Shown here in pieces: positions 1-5,507 of a stretch of DNA of 5,507 nt. The stretch lies in assembly GCA_028292835.1 (NCBI GenBank), contig JAQGLP010000290.1:1-5507 (forward strand), in the 5' to 3' direction. Under the pieces are notes generated by a model, which was not told the origin of the DNA, made no database searches, and saw only the letters and a list, made by a program, of their open reading frames with translations. Source of the stretch: Variovorax sp. Lineage in GTDB: Bacteria; Pseudomonadota; Gammaproteobacteria; Burkholderiales; Burkholderiaceae_C. The translations under genes were made by a program, and so were the position numbers. Every line of letters begins with the position of its first letter. Positions within the stretch are counted from its first letter, which is position 1.

Positions 1-251
1 TGCGCCAGGTGCAGCGCGCCGAGCTGGCCGGGGTCGGCCTGCTGGCCGGCCTGCTGGCGAGCCTCGCCGCCTCGGCGATCGGCTGGGCGCTGGCGCGCTA
101 CGTGTTCGATTTCACCTGGACCGCCTCGCCCTGGGTGCCGCTCGCCGGCGCCTTGGCAGGGGCCGTGCTGGCGCTCGCCGCCGGCTGGTGGGGCTTGCGC
201 GAGGTGCTGCGCCGCCCGGTGGTCGACACGCTGCGGCGCGCGGCCGAGTAA
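1..251 (+). CDS. FtsX-type ABC transporter permease, C-terminal fragment (5' end outside window)
   Basis: This frame is open from the left edge to a TAA at 249-251, so only about the last 82 residues are seen. They show two hydrophobic segments, one starting ELAGVGLLAGLLASLAAS and one around WVPLAGALAGAVLALAAGWW, joined by a short loop containing YVFDFTW. A basic cytoplasmic tail with LREVLRRPVVDTLRRAAE follows. This pattern, with a final 'R-P-x-x-x-L-R' tail right after the last membrane helix, is typic of the end of FtsX/MacB-fold permeases, particularly the YbbP-like group. In that family the permease is an inner-membrane protein that works with a separate ATPase (YbbA/LolD type), usually encoded just upstream; here that region lies outside the window. 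The substrate cannot be judged. A GTG at 9 is in frame but is only an internal valine codon. The family call is fairly secure and the subgroup is inference. Confidence 0.8.
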   Translation, partial: RQVQRAELAGVGLLAGLLASLAASAIGWALARYVFDFTWTASPWVPLAGALAGAVLALAAGWWGLREVLRRPVVDTLRRAAE

Positions 252-303
252 CAAGGGGAGAGGAAAGGGGAGAAGAGCCGGGTTGCGGTTTAACGCCGTT
301 GTC

Positions 304-357
304 ATGGGTGCTGGACAGACTGCGCCTTCCTTGACTCTACGGGAAGACCTTCCATGA
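304..357 (+). CDS. possible 17-codon leader ORF ahead of cpdB
   Basis: An ATG at 304 opens a short frame encoding MGAGQTAPSLTLREDLP. It ends at a TGA (355-357) that overlaps the cpdB ATG (354-356) in an ATGA arrangement. Such an overlap would allow translational coupling to cpdB. Against it, no Shine-Dalgarno sequence lies at normal distance before 304; the purine-rich stretch at 253-277 is about 26 bases away. The peptide has no recognisable attenuator features such as codon runs. It may well be chance. Confidence 0.15.
   Translation: MGAGQTAPSLTLREDLP
341..346 (+). promoter_or_regulatory. ribosome binding site of cpdB
   Basis: GGGAAG ends 7 bases before the ATG at 354, a normal Shine-Dalgarno spacing. 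It supports 354 as the start over the in-frame ATG at 366, which would shorten the basic n-region of the signal peptide. Confidence 0.5.
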
Positions 358-2456
358 ACCGGACGATGACAGCGCAGGGCCGATGGGCCTTTCTGGCCCT
401 CGGCGCACTCGCGCTCACAGCCTGCGGCGGTGGCGACAGCCACGGAGTCGCACTGGCCCCGCCCGCCTCCGCACCGGCGCCCGCGCCAGCACCCGTACCC
501 GCGCCAGCACCAGCGCCCGCCGGCACGCGTGCCACGGTGGCGTTGCTGGAAACCAGCGACTTGCACGCCAACGTGCGCAGCTACGACTACTTCAAGCTCG
601 CCGACGACCCGTCCTATGGCTACGAACGCACGGCAACGCTCATCAAGGCGGCGCGCCGGGAGTTCGCCAACACGGTGCTGCTCGACAACGGCGACACCAT
701 CCAGGGCACGGCGCTGGCCGACTACGAGGCGACGGTCAAGCGCATCGGCTGCGACCAGCCGCTGTCGATCTACAAGGCCATGAACGCCACCGGCTTCGAT
801 GTCGCGACCCTGGGCAACCACGAATTCAACTACGGCCTCGATTTCCTCAACCAGGCGATCGGAGGCGGCCTCGATGTCGAAGGCGTCGACGGCACGAAGA
901 AATGCGCCGGCCCGGCCTTCCCGATGGTCCTGGCCAACGTCTACAGCGTCAAGAGCGGCAAGCCGCTGGTCGCGCCCTACACCATCGTGAACAAGCAGTT
1001 CACCGCCACAGGTCCCGACGGCAAGAGCGTCACGGTGCCGATCAGGATCGGCGTGATCGGCTTCACGACCCCGGGCATCCTGAACTGGGACAAGCGCTTC
1101 CTCGAAGGCAAGGTCCGCACCGAAGGCGCCGTCGAGTCGGCCACCCGGTATGTGCCGGAGCTGCGGGCCAAGGGCGCCGACATCGTGGTCGCGCTGCAGC
1201 ATGGCGGGCTGGACGCCTCGCCCTATTCGCCCACCATGGAAAACCCGGGTCTCTACCTGTCGAAGGTGCCGGGGATCGACGCGCTGATGATGGGCCACCA
1301 GCACGCCCTGTTCCCCGACCGGGGCGCCAAGCCGGGCTACACCCAGCCGGGCGTCGACAACGCGGCCGGCACCGTCAATGGCGTGCCGGCCGTCATGCCG
1401 AGCTCCTGGGGCAAGGCGCTGGGCGTCATCAAGCTCGAGCTGGCCTGGGACGGCAAGGCCTGGAGCGTGGACAAGAGCCGCACGCTGGTCGAGGCGCGTT
1501 CGACGCAGACCGGCAAGGACGCCGCGGGCAAGCCGACCTACGTCGAGGCCGACGCGTCGATCGCGCCGCTGATCGAAGCCCAGCACCAGGCCGCCATCGC
1601 CTACGTGAAGACGCCCATCGGCAGCACCGATTTCCGCATGAACACGTACTTCGCCGACGTGGGCGATCCGGGCGCCATCCAGATCGTCAACCAGGCGCAG
1701 GCCGACTATGTCGGGCGCTACGTCCAGGCCAACCTGCCGCAGTACGCCGGCCTGCCGGTGCTCTCGGTGAGCGCGCCGTTCAAGTCCGGCTACGAGGGCG
1801 GGGGTGACTTCACGGACGTCGCGGCCGGCAACCTGGCGATCTTCAACGCCGCCGACCTCTACCTCTACCCGAACACGGTCTACGCCGTGAAGGTGACGGG
1901 AGCCGAGGTCAAGGGCTGGCTCGAGGGCGCGGCCCGGCGCTTCAACCGGATCGACCCGACCAAGACAGCGGACCAGCCGCTCGTCAGCACCTTCCCGGGC
2001 TACAACTTCGACATGTTCACCACGCCCGACATGCAGTACGAGATCGACGTGACGCAGGCCGTTGGCAGTCGCATCAAGAACCTGAACTACCTCGGCCGGC
2101 CGATCGATCCGGCCAAGGAGTTCATCATCGCGACCAACAACTACCGCGCGATGAGCGGCGCCAGCTTCATCCCGGCGCTGGACGGCCGCTCGACGATCTA
2201 TGCCTCGCCCGACGCCAACCGCGACGTGCTGATCGACTACATCAAGGCGAACAAGGCCATCACGCGCGCCGCCAACGGCGCGGCGCGCAGCTGGCGCTTC
2301 ACCAAGGTGAGGACGGCCGGCAACGTGACCTTCAGCTCGGGCGTCAACCAGCTCGACGCGGCCGTGGCGGCCGGACTCGCGAACGTGTCGGTGCTTGCAC
2401 CCGATGACGGCGCCGGCAAGGGCCGCGCGCTCTACCGGATCGATCTGAGCCAGTAA
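354..2456 (+). CDS. cpdB: 2',3'-cyclic-nucleotide 2'-phosphodiesterase / 3'-nucleotidase, lipoprotein
   Basis: A 700-residue exported metallophosphoesterase expected to open 2',3'-cyclic nucleotides to 3'-nucleotides and then remove the 3'-phosphate, salvaging nucleosides and phosphate. Residues 1-23 form a lipoprotein signal ending in the lipobox LTAC (Cys24); the following glycines, with no Asp at +2, suggest outer-membrane sorting. An Ala-Pro linker covers about 36-57. The N-terminal metallophosphatase domain (about 60-375) carries the metal-site motifs TSDLH (Asp69, His71), DNGD (Asp114), GNHEFN (Asn155, His156), QHGG (His283) and GHQH (315-317). The C-terminal 5'-nucleotidase-type domain (about 415-650) contains NAADLYLYPNT, PGYNFD and IATNNYRA, all as remembered for E. 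coli CpdB. So do GNHEFNYG, FNHE-adjacent residues and the ending YRIDLSQ, which favours CpdB over UshA (GHxQ). E. coli CpdB is about 647 residues and not lipidated; the extra length is the linker and a small insert near 170-188. The gene appears monocistronic, with no clear terminator after its TAA. Confidence 0.92.
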   Translation: MNRTMTAQGRWAFLALGALALTACGGGDSHGVALAPPASAPAPAPAPVPAPAPAPAGTRATVALLETSDLHANVRSYDYFKLADDPSYGYERTATLIKAARREFANTVLLDNGDTIQGTALADYEATVKRIGCDQPLSIYKAMNATGFDVATLGNHEFNYGLDFLNQAIGGGLDVEGVDGTKKCAGPAFPMVLANVYSVKSGKPLVAPYTIVNKQFTATGPDGKSVTVPIRIGVIGFTTPGILNWDKRFLEGKVRTEGAVESATRYVPELRAKGADIVVALQHGGLDASPYSPTMENPGLYLSKVPGIDALMMGHQHALFPDRGAKPGYTQPGVDNAAGTVNGVPAVMPSSWGKALGVIKLELAWDGKAWSVDKSRTLVEARSTQTGKDAAGKPTYVEADASIAPLIEAQHQAAIAYVKTPIGSTDFRMNTYFADVGDPGAIQIVNQAQADYVGRYVQANLPQYAGLPVLSVSAPFKSGYEGGGDFTDVAAGNLAIFNAADLYLYPNTVYAVKVTGAEVKGWLEGAARRFNRIDPTKTADQPLVSTFPGYNFDMFTTPDMQYEIDVTQAVGSRIKNLNYLGRPIDPAKEFIIATNNYRAMSGASFIPALDGRSTIYASPDANRDVLIDYIKANKAITRAANGAARSWRFTKVRTAGNVTFSSGVNQLDAAVAAGLANVSVLAPDDGAGKGRALYRIDLSQ
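459..524 (+). repeat. Ala-Pro repeat linker inside cpdB
   Basis: Codons 36-57 of cpdB are almost only GCx and CCx and encode a (Pro-Ala) run interrupted by one Val. At DNA level it is an imperfect GCGCCC / GCACCA-type hexamer repeat. It probably forms a stiff, extended spacer holding the enzyme domain away from the membrane anchor. Repeats of this kind can change in copy number by slippage. Confidence 0.75.
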
Positions 2457-2489
2457 GAAGAGAAGCGGGGCCGGTCGGGGCGTGGGAAA

Positions 2490-3170
2490 TCAGCGCCGTC
2501 CAGGCGCCAGCAGCACCACCAGCGCGCCGGCCCCGCCCTCGCTGGCGCGGGCCTGCACGAAGGCCAGCACCTCGTTCTTCTGGATCAGCCAGCGCTGCGT
2601 CTTCACCTTGAGCACCGGCTGCCGGCCGGGCGAGCCCAGCCCCTTGCCGTGCACCACGCGCACGCAGCGCACGCCCTGCTTGTGGGCGCTGCGGATGAAG
2701 GCGCCCAGCGCCTCGCGTGCCTCGTCGCTGCGCAGGCCGTGCAGGTCGATCTCGCGCTGGATCGTCCAGTCCCCCGCGCGCAGCTTGCGCGTCACCTCGG
2801 TGCCGACGCCGGGGCGGCGAAAGCTCATCGCGTCGTCGACGTCGAGCAGCGTGGTCACGTCGAACTCGTCGGAGAGCGACTCGCGCAGCACGCGCTGCTG
2901 GTCGAGCTGGTGCTGCAGCGGGATCGGCGCCGGCGGCTCGGGCGCCAGCGCAACGGCGGCCGGGCGGCGCAGCGGCCGGGTGGCGCCGATGGCGCGGGTA
3001 AACAGGTCCTGCTCGGTCTGGCGTTTTTTCTGCAGGGCGCCGCGCGCCGCCATCTCGGCGGCCTCGCGCTCGCGGGCCTCGGCCAGCGTGCGCTGGACGT
3101 GCTTCAGGTCGGCCAGCGTCTTCAGGCCGGGCGGGCGGGCCTTGTCGTCGCTGTCGGGCTTGCGGGGCAT
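2490..3170 (-). CDS. Smr-domain protein (stand-alone MutS2-type C-terminal domain)
   Basis: A 226-residue protein starting at ATG 3170-3168 and ending at TGA 2492-2490. The first 85 or so residues are charged and Ala/Arg-rich (AEAREREAAEM, then a Pro/Ala stretch APEPPAPIP), likely helical and then disordered. The Smr domain spans about 138-222, with the hallmark REIDLHGLR (His144), VRVVHGKG (171-177) and a TQRWL segment. Smr domains are known as DNA or RNA nickases/endonucleases in MutS2, and as small proteins such as E. coli SmrA/SmrB; SmrB cleaves mRNA at collided ribosomes. Length and architecture fit the small SmrA/SmrB group, sometimes mislabelled 'MutS'. Which of the two it matches, and its substrate, cannot be settled here. 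The frame stays open far upstream through radC, but codon use and the family N-terminus support the start at 3170. It overlaps the radC stop by one base, so it is probably co-translated with radC. Its 3' end faces cpdB across 33 bases. Confidence 0.88.
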   Translation of the reverse strand: MPRKPDSDDKARPPGLKTLADLKHVQRTLAEAREREAAEMAARGALQKKRQTEQDLFTRAIGATRPLRRPAAVALAPEPPAPIPLQHQLDQQRVLRESLSDEFDVTTLLDVDDAMSFRRPGVGTEVTRKLRAGDWTIQREIDLHGLRSDEAREALGAFIRSAHKQGVRCVRVVHGKGLGSPGRQPVLKVKTQRWLIQKNEVLAFVQARASEGGAGALVVLLAPGRR

Positions 3171-3847
3171 CAGACGAGCCCCCGCTCGGCCATCGACAGC
3201 GTCTGTCCGGCGGCCACGATCACATGGTCGAGCACGCGCACATCGACCAGCGCCAGCGCGGCCTTGAGCGTCTGCGTGAGCGCCTCGTCGGCACGCGAGG
3301 GCTCGATACTGCCGCTGGGGTGGTTGTGCGCCAGCACCACGGCGGCGGCGTGGTGGCGCAGTGCGTGCACCACCACCTCGCGCGGGTAGACGCTGGTTTG
3401 CGTCAGCGTGCCGCGAAACAGCTCTTCCAGCGCGATGAGGCGATGCTGCGCGTCCAGGAACAGCACGGCGAACACCTCGTGCGGCCGCGCCGCCAAGTGC
3501 AGCTGCAGGTACTGCCTGACGGCGCCGGGCGAGTCGAACACGGCGCGCTCCTTCAGCCGCTCGGCCATCGCGCGGCGCGCGAGTTCGAGCACGGCACTGA
3601 GTTCGGCGCGCTTGGCGCTGCCGCCCAGGCCCTTGATGCGCTTCAGGTCGTCCAGCCGCGCATTGAGCAGGCCCGCGATGCCGCCGAACCCGTCGAGGAG
3701 TTCCTGCGCGAGCTGCAGCACGTTCTTGCCGGCCACGCCGGTGCGCAGCAGCAGCGCCAACAGCTCGGCGTCGCCAAGCGCGACGGCGCCGCGCGCGATG
3801 AGCTTTTCGCGCGGGCGGGATTCGGCGGGGAGGTCCTTGAACGACAT
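3170..3847 (-). CDS. radC: RadC family JAMM/MPN-domain protein
   Basis: A 225-residue protein, matching the usual RadC length of about 220-230. The start MSFKDLPAESRPREKL is the usual RadC opening. The N-terminal part (about 1-95) holds a helix-hairpin-helix-like region, LKRIKGLGGSAKRAEL at 68-83. The C-terminal MPN/JAMM domain (about 104-225) shows the zinc-site pattern H-x-H-x7-S-x2-D: His174, His176, Ser184 and Asp187, within AHNHPSG, plus the upstream LEELFRGTL. The fold is that of JAB metalloproteases. The old assignment to DNA repair rests on a misattributed E. coli mutation, and the real role of chromosomal RadC remains unclear, so 'DNA repair protein' should not be taken literally. 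No Shine-Dalgarno motif is visible before the ATG (CCGCCCTGCTCC precedes it). The frame extends further upstream to about 4099, but that part is not RadC-like and runs antisense to fkpB. Smr follows with a TGATG overlap. Confidence 0.95.
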   Translation of the reverse strand: MSFKDLPAESRPREKLIARGAVALGDAELLALLLRTGVAGKNVLQLAQELLDGFGGIAGLLNARLDDLKRIKGLGGSAKRAELSAVLELARRAMAERLKERAVFDSPGAVRQYLQLHLAARPHEVFAVLFLDAQHRLIALEELFRGTLTQTSVYPREVVVHALRHHAAAVVLAHNHPSGSIEPSRADEALTQTLKAALALVDVRVLDHVIVAAGQTLSMAERGLV

Positions 3848-4019
3848 GGAGCAGGGCGGAAGGCACAGGAGCGGCCTGCGCTGGTGGGGTGGTGAGGCCA
3901 GGAACTGGAGGGTGACTGCGCTTGGTGCGACAGCGGCATGACGACGGGGAAAAAGCCTTCGGTGCCGGGGCCGCCGACTGCTTCGTAAAATGGCCTCCAG
4001 TTTATCGGGACACCCCACC
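3848..4019. promoter_or_regulatory. divergent intergenic region, radC / fkpB
   Basis: These 172 bases separate the divergent starts of radC and fkpB and must hold both promoters. The only distinct element is the A/T-rich hexamer near 3986 (listed separately), reading towards fkpB. I see no clear -10 reading towards radC, no LexA-type CTG-N10-CAG box and no convincing hairpin. Confidence 0.5.
3986..3991 (+). promoter_or_regulatory. candidate -10 element of the fkpB-ispH operon
   Basis: TAAAAT matches the sigma-70 -10 consensus at 5 of 6 positions and is the most A/T-rich spot in a very G/C-rich region. No good -35 is found 16-18 bases upstream (TGCCGG lies there). If it is used, transcription would begin near 3998, downstream of the in-frame ATG at 3990. 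That is one reason to place the fkpB start at the TTG at 4020. Confidence 0.4.
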
Positions 4020-4508
4020 TTGCCTTCAGCCCATTCTCTCGACGCCTCCCTGGTCTCCGCGGCGGCGTCCGCCGTGGTCACGCCCGGCGCCTTCCTCACG
4101 CTGCACTATCGCCTGGCCGGCCCGGCGGGCGATGTCATCAACACCTTCGCCGACAAGCCCGCCACGCTGTCGCTCGGCACCGGCGAGCTGTCGCCTGCGA
4201 TGGAGCGGTGTCTGATGGGCCTGGCTGAGGGCGCGCGCGCCACCTTCGAGTTGCCCGCCGGCGAGGCCTTTGGCGAACGCAATCCCGAGATGCAGCAGTG
4301 GGTGGCACGCACGCTGCTGGCGCGCCTGGGCGAGCCCGACGCGCTCTATGCGGTGGGCGACGTGGTGGAGTTCCCGACGCCCGACGGCCGCGGCGGCTAC
4401 GCCGGCGCCGTGATCGAAGCGAACGCCACCGGCGTGCGCTTCGACTTCAACCACCCGCTCGCAGGCCAGCCGGTGACCTTCGAAGTGCAACTGATCGGCG
4501 TGCTGTGA
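4020..4508 (+). CDS. fkpB: FKBP-type peptidyl-prolyl cis-trans isomerase (SlpA/FkpB type)
   Basis: Encodes about 162 residues from a TTG at 4020. It is a cytoplasmic FKBP-fold prolyl isomerase, probably acting also as a chaperone, of the SlpA/FkpB group. Visible features are the first strand FLTLHYRL (25-32), the FKBP core GTGELSPAMERCLMGLAEG (53-71), GEAFGERNPE (81-90), which leads into the inserted flap region, and the family signature FDFNHPLAGQ (131-140), which is shared with E. coli FkpB and SlyD. The start is uncertain. An in-frame ATG at 3990 would add ten residues, but those codons include TTA, AGT and GGA, unlike the rest of the gene, and the ATG overlaps a -10-like TAAAAT. A GTG at 4074 would sit just before the domain. 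None has a good Shine-Dalgarno. The gene overlaps ispH by 4 bases. fkpB-ispH linkage is also seen in the E. coli ileS-lspA-fkpB-ispH cluster; here lspA is not upstream. Confidence 0.88.
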   Translation: MPSAHSLDASLVSAAASAVVTPGAFLTLHYRLAGPAGDVINTFADKPATLSLGTGELSPAMERCLMGLAEGARATFELPAGEAFGERNPEMQQWVARTLLARLGEPDALYAVGDVVEFPTPDGRGGYAGAVIEANATGVRFDFNHPLAGQPVTFEVQLIGVL

Positions 4509-5500
4509 ACGCGGCGGTTTCGCGCGACGCGCCGCCGGGCCCGCAGGAGGTGCTGCTGGCCGAGCCGCGCGGCTTTTGCGCCGGAGTCGACCGCGCCATC
4601 GAGATCGTCGAGCGCGCGCTCGCCAAGTTCGGCGCGCCCATCCACGTGCGCCACGAGATCGTGCACAACACCTACGTCGTCAACGACCTCAAGGCCAAGG
4701 GCGCCATCTTCATCGAGGAGCTCGACGAGGTGCCGCCCGGCGCCACGCTGGTGTTCAGCGCGCACGGCGTCAGCCGGGCGGTGCAGGACGAGGCGCGCGC
4801 GCGGGGCTTCCGGATCTTCGACGCCACCTGCCCGCTGGTCACCAAGGTCCACGTCGAGGTCGCCAAGCTTGCCAAGGAGGGCTACGAGTTCATCATGATC
4901 GGCCACAAGGGGCATCCCGAGGTCGAGGGCACGATGGGTCAGCTGGCAAGCGGCATCCACCTGGTCGAGGACGTGGCCGACGTGGCGCGCGTGCGGCCGG
5001 GCCAGACCGAGCGGCTGGCCGTCGTCACGCAGACGACACTTTCCGTGGACGATGCCGCCGAGATCTCGGCGGCGGTGCGCGCTCGCTTTCCCCGCGTGCG
5101 CGAGCCCAAGCAGCAGGACATCTGCTACGCCACGCAGAACCGCCAGGACGCCGTCAAGCTCATGAGCGGACAGGTCGAGCTGGTGATCGTGGTCGGCAGC
5201 CCGACCAGCTCCAACAGCAACCGGCTGCGCGAACTGGCCGAGCGTCTCGGCACCGAGAGTCACATGGTGGATTCGGCCGCCGAGCTGCGTCCTGAGTGGT
5301 TCGAGGGCAAGATCCGCATCGGGCTGACCGCCGGCGCCTCCGCGCCCGAGGTGCTGGTGCGCGAGGTGGTCGACCGCATCCGCGCGCTTGGCGCCGTCTC
5401 GGTGCGCAGGATGGAGGGCATCGAGGAAACCGTCAAGTTCCCCCTGCCCAAGGGCTTGCGGCTCGATGGCCCGCCCGCATCCAGACCCGAAGACGCATGA
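4505..5500 (+). CDS. ispH: 4-hydroxy-3-methylbut-2-enyl diphosphate reductase
   Basis: IspH (LytB), 331 residues, carries out the last step of the MEP pathway: reduction of HMBPP to isopentenyl and dimethylallyl diphosphate with a [4Fe-4S] cluster, in the cytoplasm. The three cluster cysteines are present: Cys25 in PRGFCAGVDRA, Cys109 in DATCPLV and Cys207 in DICYATQNRQ. Substrate-site residues match those of the E. coli enzyme: His54 (VHNTYVV), His87 (SAHGVS), His137 and the proton-relay Glu139 (GHKGHPEVEGT), the TQTTLS segment, and SPTSSNSNRL, followed by LTAGASAPE. The protein is complete, and the short C-terminal tail after FPLPKGL is variable in the family. The chosen start is the GTG at 4505, in a GTGA overlap with the fkpB stop, implying coupled translation. 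A later GTG at 4550 has its GGAG directly adjacent with no spacing, so it is unlikely. The gene is essential in organisms that have only this pathway. Confidence 0.96.
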   Translation: MNAAVSRDAPPGPQEVLLAEPRGFCAGVDRAIEIVERALAKFGAPIHVRHEIVHNTYVVNDLKAKGAIFIEELDEVPPGATLVFSAHGVSRAVQDEARARGFRIFDATCPLVTKVHVEVAKLAKEGYEFIMIGHKGHPEVEGTMGQLASGIHLVEDVADVARVRPGQTERLAVVTQTTLSVDDAAEISAAVRARFPRVREPKQQDICYATQNRQDAVKLMSGQVELVIVVGSPTSSNSNRLRELAERLGTESHMVDSAAELRPEWFEGKIRIGLTAGASAPEVLVREVVDRIRALGAVSVRRMEGIEETVKFPLPKGLRLDGPPASRPEDA

Positions 5501-5507
5501 ACGGCAT
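5497..5507 (+). CDS. probable start of the next operon gene (cut by window end)
   Basis: An ATG at 5497 overlaps the ispH TGA as ATGA, and the frame remains open (Met-Asn-Gly) to the edge. The same 4-base overlap style as fkpB-ispH suggests a third gene of the operon. Only three full codons are visible, so nothing can be said about the product. Confidence 0.4.

Noticed and set aside
331..359. TTGACT as a -35 box for cpdB.
   Set aside because: With a 17-base spacing, the -10 would fall on the cpdB start codon itself (ATGAAC), so transcription would start inside the gene.
2457..2489. A possible bidirectional terminator between convergent cpdB and smr.
   Set aside because: The 33 bases are G-rich but form only short stems with impossible loops, and no T-run follows on either strand.
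3171..3866. The Smr reading frame stays open upstream, on the - strand, through nearly all of radC.
   Set aside because: The extra part is an Arg/Ala-rich translation of radC in another frame, as expected in high-GC DNA with few stop codons. radC in its own frame has all its family motifs.
3224..3895. A 223-codon open frame on the + strand antisense to radC, and similar long antisense frames over ispH and cpdB.
   Set aside because: Their translations are rich in Arg, Ala, Gly and His with no domain signal, and they mirror strongly coding genes. They are shadows of GC-rich codon use.
3951..3975. A GC-rich stretch followed by TTTTT on the - strand (AAAAAGCC on +), resembling a terminator.
   Set aside because: Only a three-base stem can be drawn, and it would lie between divergent promoters, where a terminator has no obvious use.
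3848..4099. An N-terminal extension of radC by 84 residues, reaching into fkpB.
   Set aside because: The extension has no RadC similarity, is low-complexity basic sequence and runs antisense to the fkpB start. The protein from 3847 already has full family length.
1..5507. A mobile element, CRISPR array, tRNA/rRNA or defence system.
   Set aside because: No transposase or recombinase motifs, no regularly spaced direct repeats and no tRNA-like cloverleaf were seen. Nearly all bases are accounted for by ordinary chromosomal genes of uniform composition.

Overview
The window is high-GC, densely coded DNA with G/C-rich third codon positions. The proteins look like those of a betaproteobacterium in the order Burkholderiales (Comamonadaceae or a relative). 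That placement is inferred from remembered protein similarity and from the radC / fkpB-ispH neighbourhood; no search was run.

Layout. (1) Bases 1-251 are the 3' end of an FtsX-type ABC transporter permease on the + strand. (2) After a gap of about 100 bases comes a 700-residue periplasmic 2',3'-cyclic-nucleotide phosphodiesterase/3'-nucleotidase (cpdB), here made as a lipoprotein with an Ala-Pro linker. (3) Convergent to it, on the - strand, are radC (JAMM-domain protein) and a small Smr-domain protein; the radC stop and the smr start share one base (TGATG). (4) A divergent control region of about 170 bases separates radC from a + strand operon of fkpB (FKBP-type prolyl isomerase) and ispH (last enzyme of the MEP isoprenoid pathway). 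These two overlap by 4 bases (GTGA). The ispH stop overlaps a further ATG in the same way (ATGA), at which the next gene probably begins just as the window ends.

Function. The window mixes housekeeping (ispH, fkpB), DNA/RNA-related genes (radC, smr) and nucleotide/phosphate scavenging at the cell envelope (cpdB). No mobile element, CRISPR array, tRNA, rRNA or defence cassette is visible. I found no convincing new multi-gene system. Points worth a second look are the lipidated CpdB with a lineage-type Cys pair, a 17-codon upstream ORF ending in the cpdB start codon, the coupled radC-smr pair, and the disputed fkpB start, where a -10-like hexamer overlaps the upstream ATG.
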